Assembly: GCF_031458255.1 (NCBI RefSeq)
Contig: NZ_JAVDYC010000001.1
Coordinates: 434,001 to 498,000 of the forward strand
Direction of reading: 5' to 3'
Origin: Catenuloplanes niger
Lineage (GTDB): Bacteria > Actinomycetota > Actinomycetes > Mycobacteriales > Micromonosporaceae
Length of the DNA stretch: 64,000 bases
Part shown: positions 35,792 to 43,054 of the stretch, in pieces
Numbering within the stretch: position 1 is the first letter of the stretch
How the letters are laid out: every line of letters starts with the position of its first letter
Translations under genes and position numbers: made by a program
Notes under the pieces: generated by a model
What the model was told of the DNA's origin: nothing
Database searches by the model: none
The model's input: only the letters and a program-made list of their open reading frames with translations

Positions 35792-35868
35792 CAGATCTCG
35801 CAGCCGGCCTGCGGTGCGGCACGCCGGCAGATTTCGCAGCCGGCCCATGGTGCGGCACGCCGGCAGAT
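35792..35868. repeat. 36-bp direct repeats
   Basis: CAGATYTCGCAGCCGGCC at 35792 and 35828 and GTGCGGCACGCCGGCAGAT at 35814 and 35850 show a 36-bp tandem unit, about two full copies, in the gap between the small gene and the convergent LysR gene. Confidence 0.6.
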
Positions 35869-35922
35869 CGCGCCGGCTCGCGGCGAGGCGCGGGACTGCT
35901 TCCTGCGGGGATGCCGGAGGCG

Positions 35923-36825
35923 CTAGAGCGAACCCCACTGTGCCGCGTGCTCGAGGAGGTGGGCGTGCACGCGTTCGGCCGACGGGGTGGTGGAGCCGAG
36001 TTTCGTGACCAGGTAGATCGTGTTCAGCGGCTCGATCATGGATCGGTGCAGCTGGATCACCGAGCCGGACGCCATCGCCGGCTCGGCCAGGTAGCGGGGC
36101 AGGACGGACGCGCCCACCCCCGCGACCACGGCCGCGAGCACGGCGCGCAGATCCGGCACGGTGAGCGCGACCGGGTTCGGCGGCCGGCGGCCGAACTCGG
36201 AGCGCCAGTAGCGCCGGATGATCGGCAGTTCCTCCGCGTACGCCACCAGCGGCAGGTGCGCGAACGCGGTCACCGGGTCGATGGTGATCAGCGCCGCCTC
36301 CACGGTCCGGGCCAGCGCGGGCGTCGCGACCAGCACGAACTGCTCGTCGATCAGCGGCGTGGCGCGCAGCGAGCGGGCGGTCGGGCGGACCGCGGAGACC
36401 ACCAGGTCGTACGCGTCCCGCACCAGCGCGGTGAGCAGGTCCTCGGCCAGGCCGAACGAGGCCCGCACCGTGAGCCCGGCCGCGATCAGCGGGCCGAGCG
36501 CGGGCAGCACCCGCAGGCTCAGCAGTTCGGCCGGGCCGGCCAGGCGCACCGTGCCGAGTGGTTCCGGTGCCGCCGGGCCGCCGGCCTGCACCGCGCCGCG
36601 CAACGCGTCCAGGTGTGGTGCGACGCGGCGGGCCAGGTCGTCCGCGCGGGCGGTCGGGGTCACGCCGCGCGGCGTACGGTCGAAGAGCGGCTCGCCGACC
36701 CGCGCCTCCAGCCGGGCCAGCCGCCCGGACACGGCGGGCTGGCTCACGCCGCCGGCGGTCGCGGCGGCGGAGAGCGATCCGGTGCGGTACACGTCCAGGA
36801 ACGTGCCGAGCAGGTCAAGGTCCAC
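35923..36825 (-). CDS. LysR-family transcriptional regulator
   Basis: 300 residues. N-terminal winged helix LGTFLDVYRTGSLSAAATAG, GVSQPAVSGRLARLEARVGE and the typical PLFDRTPRGVTPTARAD. The remainder is the periplasmic-binding-like effector domain. GTG 36825. Divergent from the PfpI-like gene at 36904, the classical LysR layout in which the regulator activates its neighbour. The palindrome TATAAG-GAAT-CTTATA lies three bases upstream of its start codon. Confidence 0.92.
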   Translation of the reverse strand: MDLDLLGTFLDVYRTGSLSAAATAGGVSQPAVSGRLARLEARVGEPLFDRTPRGVTPTARADDLARRVAPHLDALRGAVQAGGPAAPEPLGTVRLAGPAELLSLRVLPALGPLIAAGLTVRASFGLAEDLLTALVRDAYDLVVSAVRPTARSLRATPLIDEQFVLVATPALARTVEAALITIDPVTAFAHLPLVAYAEELPIIRRYWRSEFGRRPPNPVALTVPDLRAVLAAVVAGVGASVLPRYLAEPAMASGSVIQLHRSMIEPLNTIYLVTKLGSTTPSAERVHAHLLEHAAQWGSL

Positions 36826-36827
36826 GG

Positions 36828-36843
36828 TATAAGGAATCTTATA
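36828..36843. promoter_or_regulatory. LysR-type operator
   Basis: TATAAGGAATCTTATA is an inverted repeat with 6-bp arms and a T-N11-A-like core, between the divergent LysR and PfpI-type genes. It overlaps the lysR ribosome-site position, so binding would also repress the regulator. Confidence 0.6.
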
Positions 36844-36903
36844 AGTGCCGTCGCGACGAGCGATAGGTTTGCTTTGAACGTCCCCGTTGAATGGAGATCA
36901 GTC

Positions 36904-37611
36904 ATGCCCTCGGTGCTCATGGTCGTCACGGCCGCCGACACGCTCACGCTCGCGGACGGCAGCGCCCACCGGACCGGCTTCTGGGCCGAGGAGGTCGCCG
37001 CGTCCCACCGCATCCTCCGCGAGGGCGGCGTCGACATGCGCATCGCCACCCCCGGCGGCCGTCCCGCCCCGGTCGACCCGGTCAGCCTCGACTCCCGCGG
37101 CGGCGTCGGCGAGGCCGAGGCCGCGGAGTTCCGCGCCTACCTGGACACGATCGCGGACGAGCTGAGCGCGCCGCTGCCGCTGGCCGACGCGTCGGCCGGC
37201 GACTACGACGCGATCTTCCTGCCCGGCGGCCACGGCCCGATGACCGACCTCGCCACCGACCCGGACCTGGCCCGCCTGCTGGCCGAGGCGGACGCGCGCA
37301 GCCTGACGATCGCCGCGCTCTGCCACGGCCCGGCCGGGCTGGTCTCCGCCACCGCGCCGGACGGCACCTTCCTCTTCGCCGGCCGCCGTCTCACCGTCTT
37401 CACCGACGAGGAGGAGCGCCAGGGCGGCACCGGCGACGGCACCCCGTGGTGGGTCGAGTCCCGCCTGCGTGACCTCGGCGCGGTCATCGCCGCCGGGCCG
37501 GCGTGGTCCAGCACCGTCGTCACGGACGGCAACCTGATCACCGGCCAGAACCCGCAGTCCAGCGCGGACACCGCCCGCGCGGTCCTGGCCACCCTCACCA
37601 AGGGCGAATAA
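36904..37611 (+). CDS. DJ-1/PfpI-type protein (Hsp31/glyoxalase III-like)
   Basis: 235 residues. The nucleophile elbow ALCHGPAGLV contains C140, followed by the expected His; DYDAIFLPGGHGPMTDL and TVVTDGNLITGQNPQSSADT are characteristic of the Hsp31-like branch (type 1 glutamine amidotransferase-like). These proteins remove methylglyoxal or repair glycated molecules. ATG 36904 follows GGAGA. Under probable control of the divergent LysR regulator. Confidence 0.88.
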   Translation: MPSVLMVVTAADTLTLADGSAHRTGFWAEEVAASHRILREGGVDMRIATPGGRPAPVDPVSLDSRGGVGEAEAAEFRAYLDTIADELSAPLPLADASAGDYDAIFLPGGHGPMTDLATDPDLARLLAEADARSLTIAALCHGPAGLVSATAPDGTFLFAGRRLTVFTDEEERQGGTGDGTPWWVESRLRDLGAVIAAGPAWSSTVVTDGNLITGQNPQSSADTARAVLATLTKGE

Positions 37612-37637
37612 CACCGACGCGAGCCCAAGGACGGAAA

Positions 37638-37785
37638 ACGCCGGCACGGGACCGAGGCGCTCAACGCCGGCGCGAGACCGAGAACGCTCAACGCCGGCGC
37701 GGAACCAAAGGCGCTCAACGCCCGCTCGGGATTAAAGGCGCTCAACGCCGGCGCGAGAACCAAGCGCAGATACGCCGGCGCGGGA
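37638..37785. repeat. 27-bp tandem repeats
   Basis: GCGCTCAACGCCGGCGCG-type units occur at 37657, 37684, 37711 and 37738 (exact 27-bp period) with diverged flanking copies at 37638 and 37770. The length is a multiple of three, but on neither strand is there a ribosome site or convincing start, so I regard the array as non-coding 3' DNA of the PfpI-like gene. Confidence 0.8.
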
Positions 37786-37895
37786 CCGCTCCCGGCGTGG
37801 CGGGCTCCCCCGCCGTGGCACCGGCCGGGTGCCGGCGGGCGATCACCACGGGCCGTGCCGGCGTGGCGGCCGGGAGCGCGGGGTTCTTTTCGGGA

Positions 37896-37984
37896 CCGCC
37901 CGCGGATCGTGCAGGGAGGAGCGCCAGCGACGACCGGTGCCCGCGGGAGCATGCGGAAGGCGACCACGCCGGAAGCGGGAAGAG
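37896..37984. repeat. Dispersed 89-bp element, copy A
   Basis: About 86% identical over 89 bp, without gaps, to 55890-55978. Conserved blocks are CGTGCAGGGAGGAGC, GCGACGACCG, TGCCCGCGGGAGCA and CGCCGGAAGCGGG. Both copies lie between convergent genes. Possibly a small mobile or transcribed intergenic repeat. Confidence 0.75.
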
Positions 37985-38025
37985 GGATCTCCGGATCTTG
38001 ATCTTCCCGCTCCGGCGACGGGCCG

Positions 38026-38889
38026 TCAGGCCTTGGAGAGCGCCTCGAAGTCCTCGTCGGAGAGGGTGATCTGGGCGGCGGCCACGTTCTGCTCGAGGTG
38101 GCCGACGGAGGACGTGCCCGGGATCGGCAGCATCACCGGGGAGCGGCGCAGCAGCCAGGCCAGCGCGAGCTGGGACGGGGTGACGCCGAGGCGCCGGGAC
38201 GGCTCGTCGAGCGGGCCGCCGGGCTGGGCGAGGCGGCCGGTGGCCAGCGGGTGCCACGGGATGAACGCGATGTCGTTGGCCTCGGCGTACTCGAGGACGT
38301 CCTCGGACGCGCGGTCGGCCACGTTGTAGCGGTTCTGCACGGCGACGATCGACGTGATCGCGCGGGCCGCCTCGAGCTGGGCGACGGACACCTCGGACAG
38401 ACCGATGTGCTGGACCTTGCCCTCCTTGCGGAGCGCGTCCAGCTCGCCGATCTGGTCCTCGAGCGGCACCGCCGGGTCGACGCGGTGCAGCTGCAGCAGC
38501 GGGATGCGCTCCAGGCCGAGGTGGCGCAGGTTCAGTTCGGTCTGCTGGCGCAGGTACTCCGGGCGGCCGAGCGGCGTCCAGATGTTCGGCCCCTGGCGGG
38601 TGTGGCCGACCTTGGTCGCGATGACCAGGTCCTTCCGGTACGGGTGCAGCGCCTTCTTGAGCAGCAGGTCCGCGGTGTACGGCCCGTAGGCGTCGGCGGT
38701 GTCGATGAGCGTGATGCCCAGGTCGGCGGTGCGGCGCAGCACGCGCAGCGCCTCCTCCGGGTCGGCCGGGTCACCCCAGACGCCGGGGCCGGTCAGCTGC
38801 ATCGTTCCGTAGCCGAGCCGGACGACCGGCAGGTCGCCGCCGATCGCGTAGGTGCCGGACGGCTTCGCGGAGAGCAGGGTCTCGGACAT
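38026..38889 (-). CDS. Aldo/keto reductase
   Basis: 287 residues with the AKR TIM barrel: LGYGTMQLTGPGVWG, the catalytic Asp-Tyr region TLIDTADAYGPYTADLLLKK, the Lys strand LVIATKVGHT, and the His strand LLQLHRVDP. NADPH binds at the C-terminal LPIPGTSSVGHLEQNVAAA. The protein reduces aldehydes or ketones; the substrate is not predictable. ATG 38889. Stands alone, divergent from an MFS gene. Confidence 0.92.
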   Translation of the reverse strand: MSETLLSAKPSGTYAIGGDLPVVRLGYGTMQLTGPGVWGDPADPEEALRVLRRTADLGITLIDTADAYGPYTADLLLKKALHPYRKDLVIATKVGHTRQGPNIWTPLGRPEYLRQQTELNLRHLGLERIPLLQLHRVDPAVPLEDQIGELDALRKEGKVQHIGLSEVSVAQLEAARAITSIVAVQNRYNVADRASEDVLEYAEANDIAFIPWHPLATGRLAQPGGPLDEPSRRLGVTPSQLALAWLLRRSPVMLPIPGTSSVGHLEQNVAAAQITLSDEDFEALSKA

Positions 38890-39007
38890 GCGACCTCTTT
38901 CGTTAGTCGGTGTTCAGGTCAACCATCGGTTCCCCGGCACGCCTTCCCCCTGGCGGGTGTGCGAAAACTCATCCCATGTTTCCGGCGTGTGTGGGTAGCG
39001 TGTCCGG

Positions 39008-40237
39008 GTGCTCGGACCCTATAGAGACCTCCTGCGCGACCCGCGCGTCCTGACCCCGTTCGTCCTCGCCACGGTGGCGCGGCTCCCGTTCGCGATGGTG
39101 CCGCTCGGGATCGTGGTGCTGATCGAGGAGATCCGCGGGCAGTACGCCAGCGCCGGCCTGGTCACCGGCGCGTTCGCGCTGGCCACCGCCGCGGGCACGC
39201 CGGTGTGGGCGATGCTGCTGGACCGCGCCGGCCAGCCGCGCGTGGTCGCCCCGACCGCGCTGGCCTCGTCCGCGTTCCTGGTGCTGCTCACGCTGCTGGC
39301 CGTCAACGGCGCGCCGGACGCGGTGCTGGTCGTGATGGCCGCGCTGGTCGGCCTCACGTTCCCGCCGATGAACCCGGCGATGCGGGTGGCCTGGTCGGCC
39401 GTGGTCCCGGACCGGGCGCGGCGCGAGTCGGCCTGGGCGATGGACGCCGCGGCGGTCGAGACGATCTTCGTGGCCGGCCCGCTCGCGCTGACCGCGTTGC
39501 TGACCGGGCCGCCCGCGCTTCCGCTGCTGGTCACGGCCGGCCTGATGTCGCTCGGCGCGATCGGCTACGCGCGCACCTACGCGGCGCGGACGTGGCGGGC
39601 CGCGCCGGTGGGCACGGCCACGCGCGGCCGGTCGCCGCTGCGCTCCCCCGGCGTGGTGCTGGCCGTGGTGACCGGCGCCGGGGTGTCGATCGGGTTCGGG
39701 CACTTCGACGTGGGCCTGACCGCGACCGCGGAACGGATCTTCGAGTCGACCGGCATGCTCGGCGTGCTGTTCGCGTTCGTCGCCGGTGGCAGCGCGGCCG
39801 GCGGCCTGGTCTACGGCGCGCGGACCTGGGCCGGTGAGGCGCGCCGCCGGCTGCCGCTGACCATCGCGGCGTACGGTGCCGGCACCGGCCTGATCGCGCT
39901 GCTGATCGCGGCGACCGGGCAGCCGCCGCTGCTGGTGCTGCTGCCGCTGCTCACGCTGACCGGCCTGACCATCGCGCCGAGCCTGATCATCCAGCAGGCG
40001 CTGGTCGACTCGAACACGCCGGAGGACCGCCGCAGCGAGGCGCAGGGCTGGCTGTCCACCGGCATCACGGCCGGCAACGCTGTCGGCATGGCGATCGCCG
40101 GGCCGCTGATCGACGGCAGCGGCCCGGCGGCCGCGTTCGCCGGCGGGTCGGTGGCGCTGCTGCTGGCCGCGCTGATCGCGGTGGCCGGGCAGCGCTGGTG
40201 GCGACGGGCGCCCGCGATGGTGCCGCACGCGGGCTGA
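39008..40237 (+). CDS. MFS transporter
   Basis: 409 residues, 12 predicted helices. The helix 2-3 loop reads AMLLDRAGQPRVVAPTALAS, a weak form of the MFS G-x-L-a-D-R motif. Third-position and length are normal. GTG 39008 (VLGPYRDLLRDPRVLTP), a start typical of the actinobacterial single-domain MFS group. Likely a small-molecule exporter; the substrate is unknown. Divergent from the aldo/keto reductase gene. Confidence 0.83.
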   Translation: MLGPYRDLLRDPRVLTPFVLATVARLPFAMVPLGIVVLIEEIRGQYASAGLVTGAFALATAAGTPVWAMLLDRAGQPRVVAPTALASSAFLVLLTLLAVNGAPDAVLVVMAALVGLTFPPMNPAMRVAWSAVVPDRARRESAWAMDAAAVETIFVAGPLALTALLTGPPALPLLVTAGLMSLGAIGYARTYAARTWRAAPVGTATRGRSPLRSPGVVLAVVTGAGVSIGFGHFDVGLTATAERIFESTGMLGVLFAFVAGGSAAGGLVYGARTWAGEARRRLPLTIAAYGAGTGLIALLIAATGQPPLLVLLPLLTLTGLTIAPSLIIQQALVDSNTPEDRRSEAQGWLSTGITAGNAVGMAIAGPLIDGSGPAAAFAGGSVALLLAALIAVAGQRWWRRAPAMVPHAG

Positions 40238-40238
40238 G

Positions 40239-40274
40239 GGGCCGTCCCGCGCCGGGCTCGGCGCGGGACGGCCC
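40239..40274. terminator. Bidirectional terminator
   Basis: Perfect 16-bp inverted repeat GGGCCGTCCCGCGCCG, loop GGCT, complement, between the convergent MFS gene and the unknown gene at 40281. Confidence 0.8.
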
Positions 40275-40280
40275 GCGGGG

Positions 40281-40964
40281 TCAGCTGACCTCTTCGACCT
40301 TGACGGTGGGACCGTCCGGCTGGATCGTCACGGTGTCGTAGCCCGCGTCGGTCCGCTCCCGGTAGACGACCTCGACCTCGGTGACCACCTGGATGACCGG
40401 CCCGGACGGCGGCGTGACCGTCAGGTCGAGCAGCAGGTCACGCGGGTTGATGCCCTGCGGGTCGGTTTTGGTGAGCGCGACCTTGTAGCCGGGCGTCGGC
40501 ATCTGCAGCCGCCCGGTGACGGTCAGCGTGAACGGCCCGGGCGGCTGACGGTTGACGTACGCCGTCCACTCACCCTCGGCCGGACCGGTGCCTGCGACCA
40601 CGTCGATCCGCTCCCGTTTCGTGGCGCCGACCACCTCGACGCCCTTCGTCCCGAGCGTACCGGTCACGTTGAGCGACACCTCGTACGGCGCCTCGACCGG
40701 CAGGCCGGTCCCGGAGAGCGTGCCGACGACCTCGACACCCCAGTACTCCGGCCGGCGCACGTAGACCAGCGGTACCAGGTCGACCCTCATGTTCGACCAC
40801 GGCTTGACGCCGTTGACCCGCAGGACGAACTGCGGCGGGTCGGTCTTGAGCATGATGACGGACGCGCCGTCGAAGTCGATCAGCCGGCTGGTGCTCGGCG
40901 CCGGCGCGTCGTGGAACTCACGCAGCTGGGCCTCGTCCGGCCCCTCGTAGGTCTCGGTGGTCAT
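40281..40964 (-). CDS. Uncharacterised beta-rich protein
   Basis: 227 residues, no signal peptide or membrane helix. After a polar N-terminus (MTTETYEGPDEAQLREFHDA) the sequence is a series of beta strands alternating with Pro/Gly turns (FVLRVNGVKPWSNMRVDLVP, PYEVSLNVTGTLGTKGVEVV, GPFTLTVTGRLQMPTPGYKV), suggesting two or three beta-sandwich modules. ATG 40964 is set by AAGGAAGGAG upstream. No family recognised. Single gene. Confidence 0.7.
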   Translation of the reverse strand: MTTETYEGPDEAQLREFHDAPAPSTSRLIDFDGASVIMLKTDPPQFVLRVNGVKPWSNMRVDLVPLVYVRRPEYWGVEVVGTLSGTGLPVEAPYEVSLNVTGTLGTKGVEVVGATKRERIDVVAGTGPAEGEWTAYVNRQPPGPFTLTVTGRLQMPTPGYKVALTKTDPQGINPRDLLLDLTVTPPSGPVIQVVTEVEVVYRERTDAGYDTVTIQPDGPTVKVEEVS

Positions 40965-41086
40965 GAATGCTCCTTCCTTTCCTGGAGGAGCCGCGCGATC
41001 ACGCCGCCGATACTGTCGGGTTCCGTCGGGCGCGGTCCCGGGCCGGGGTACCGCACGCCGTCGTCCCGCGTGACAGCATGGGCCGC

Positions 41087-41542
41087 ATGACGGCGTGGCG
41101 GGACGTGGAGCGGGCGGAACCGGAGTTCGCGGCGCGGGTGCGGGCGCTGTTCGACGCGCACAAGCACAAGACGATCGCCACGCTCCGGGCCGACGGGGCA
41201 CCGCGGATCTCCGGCATCGAGGCCGTGTTCGCGGACGGGGAGCTCACGTTCGGGTCGATGGCGGGCGCCCGCAAGGGAGCGGATCTGCACCGCGACCCGC
41301 GTTTCGCGCTGCACAGCGCCACGGTCGATCCGGTCGAGGGCGCGGAGGCGACGTGGCCGGGCGAAGCCAAGATCTCCGGCCGGGCCGTGGCCGTGGGGCC
41401 ACCCACCGAGGGGCCGGGGGGTGAGGCGTTCCGCGCGGAGATCGAGTCCGTCACGCACACGCATCTCGACGAGAAGGCGACGATGCTGGTCGTCGAGTGG
41501 TGGACCGAGGCCGGGGGCCTTCGGCGCGCCGAACGCGAATAG
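41087..41542 (+). CDS. Pyridoxamine 5'-phosphate oxidase-family (split barrel) protein
   Basis: 151 residues forming a flavin or F420-binding split barrel: FDAHKHKTIATLRADGAPRI, ISGIEAVFADGELTFGSMAG, ARKGADLHRDPRFALHSATV. Such proteins bind FMN or F420 and reduce small molecules or act in haem or cofactor handling. ATG 41087 is chosen (MTAWRDVERAEPEFAARVRA), ATG 41078 is possible; no ribosome site is seen, so probably leaderless. The last ten residues are basic and variable. Confidence 0.8.
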   Translation: MTAWRDVERAEPEFAARVRALFDAHKHKTIATLRADGAPRISGIEAVFADGELTFGSMAGARKGADLHRDPRFALHSATVDPVEGAEATWPGEAKISGRAVAVGPPTEGPGGEAFRAEIESVTHTHLDEKATMLVVEWWTEAGGLRRAERE

Positions 41543-41991
41543 AATTCCATTCCGCTGCAATTCCCATAACCGGGATAATTGCGCGAGGAATGAACGTGAA
41601 TCACCCCGGACGGCGGATATCTGTCACGTTCGAGTAGCGATGAACATAGATATCATCAGTCGGCGGGGTTGGCCACCCCGCGACCCGTGGCCCACGGCGC
41701 CGTGCGGTCACCCCCACGCCGTACGCGGAAATATCCGCTCTTGACGGGTTTTGGTGATTGTCATGAATCGCGCAACCACCGGCCGCCCGCTCCGGCGGCT
41801 CACCGCCCCGCCGACCACGAAGATCACCTGGTCGGGACCGGCCGGCTCGCCCGCGCGGGTGATCTTCGCGGTGTCTGCGCCGAATGTCCGTAGGCGCACG
41901 CCGGCAGCCTATAGCGTGCTGGCGATGACATTGATCCGCGCCATCCGGCACGGCGTATCGCCCGGCCGCTTCCATATAGGACAGTGACGAC
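41543..41991. other. AT-richer intergenic region with possible small gene and dyad
   Basis: The region has lower GC than the flanks. It includes the inverted repeat GATATCT (41616-41622) and AGATATC (41648-41654), a promoter-like CATATAGG (near 41975) just before the lipoprotein gene, and one small reading frame on the minus strand (41708-41899) listed separately. Nothing else is recognised. Confidence 0.35.
41708..41899 (-). CDS. Possible 63-residue small protein
   Basis: GTG 41899 opens a frame MRLRTFGADTAKITRAGEPA with a hydrophobic strand QVIFVVGGAV and a basic tail. The complementary strand is open too, so coding is unproven. No ribosome site; CTATAG about 10 bp upstream could make it leaderless. 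No family. Confidence 0.25.
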   Translation of the reverse strand: MRLRTFGADTAKITRAGEPAGPDQVIFVVGGAVSRRSGRPVVARFMTITKTRQERIFPRTAWG

Positions 41992-42999
41992 ATGGGTCGA
42001 TCGCCGCTCACCGCCCTGATACCGCTGCTCGTCCTGACCACCTCCGCCTGCGGGGTGCTGGACCGGGACCCGGCCACCGCGCTGCCCGCCGGCACCGTGC
42101 GGGTGCTCCACTCCGCCTCGCTCGCCCACCTCCCCGCCGGCCGGGAAGCCGGCGCGGCCGGCCTGGTCGGCGGCCACGCGCTGCTGCACGTCCAGGAGAC
42201 CGGCGTCGTGACGCACCTGGACGAGCCCACCGCACGCCGCTGGGGCCTGCCCGAACCGGTCCGCGCGGACGACGGCGACGAACTGGTCTGGGCGTCGCTC
42301 TCGCTCGGCGGCCGCTCCTGGCGCAACAGCGACCGGGACGTGGAGTGGGCCCGGGTCGCGGTGCTCGCCGGCGGCGTGCGCACCACGATCACCGTGCCGC
42401 TGACCGCCTCCGCCGACCCCGCCGCCTACGCGGACGCGGTCCTGGTCAGCGTGCCGGCCGGCGCACCGGTGCTGCTCCAGCTGACCGACGACGGCGTCAC
42501 CCAGAGCATCGACGTCCGCTCCGGCCGCCGGGTCGACGACGCCCGCGGGCTCTACCCCCGCCCGGTGCAGGAGGACGGCTTCCGCTACGCCGGCAACGGC
42601 ACGATCGACGGCACCCCGGTCCGCTTCCAGGCCTTCGCGGACGGCTTCGCGCTGGAACCGTGGGCGCCCGGCCTCGGCTGGGCCCGCGACGGCCACGCCT
42701 GGCTCGCCGTCACCCGCTTCCGGATGTCCGGCGGCACCCCCGCCGCGGAGCTCACGCTCGACCCCGCGCTGGCCGTCTCGATCCTCACCCCGGACGGCAC
42801 CACGCTCCCGGCCGACACCGACCGCATCCCGGTCTCGCCCGGCAGCGGCATCACCCCGCACGGCCTCTACGTCGAGGTCCCGGCCACCTTCCGGTACGGC
42901 GTGCTGCGGCTCGCGCCCGCGGCCCTCAAACACGGCCTGACGCCGGTCACCTGGCAGCGGCCACCCGCACCGGCGGACTTCCCGATCGGCCTGACCTGA
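41992..42999 (+). CDS. Putative lipoprotein of unknown function
   Basis: 335 residues. Signal peptide with lipobox LTTSACG (cysteine 20). The mature part is beta-rich, with WARVAVLAGGVRTTITVPLT, GTPVRFQAFADGFALEPWAP and a C-terminal YGVLRLAPAALKHGLTP. It resembles actinobacterial surface lipoproteins with no assigned role. ATG 41992. Possibly leaderless: -10-like TATAGG lies about 15 bp upstream. Confidence 0.7.
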   Translation: MGRSPLTALIPLLVLTTSACGVLDRDPATALPAGTVRVLHSASLAHLPAGREAGAAGLVGGHALLHVQETGVVTHLDEPTARRWGLPEPVRADDGDELVWASLSLGGRSWRNSDRDVEWARVAVLAGGVRTTITVPLTASADPAAYADAVLVSVPAGAPVLLQLTDDGVTQSIDVRSGRRVDDARGLYPRPVQEDGFRYAGNGTIDGTPVRFQAFADGFALEPWAPGLGWARDGHAWLAVTRFRMSGGTPAAELTLDPALAVSILTPDGTTLPADTDRIPVSPGSGITPHGLYVEVPATFRYGVLRLAPAALKHGLTPVTWQRPPAPADFPIGLT

Positions 43000-43054
43000 C
43001 CCGGACCGCACCGCTACGGCTAAAGCGGGCGATACGGCCGCCGATGGGTGATGT

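Noticed and set aside
37203-37967. 254-codon minus frame across the PfpI gene 3' end and repeats
   Set aside because: Mostly shadow and repeats; the shared part with 55749-55946 is explained by the dispersed element, not by a protein family.
41616-41654. GATATCT/AGATATC inverted repeat as operator
   Set aside because: Arms are 25 bp apart and not near a clear promoter; may be chance in AT-rich DNA.
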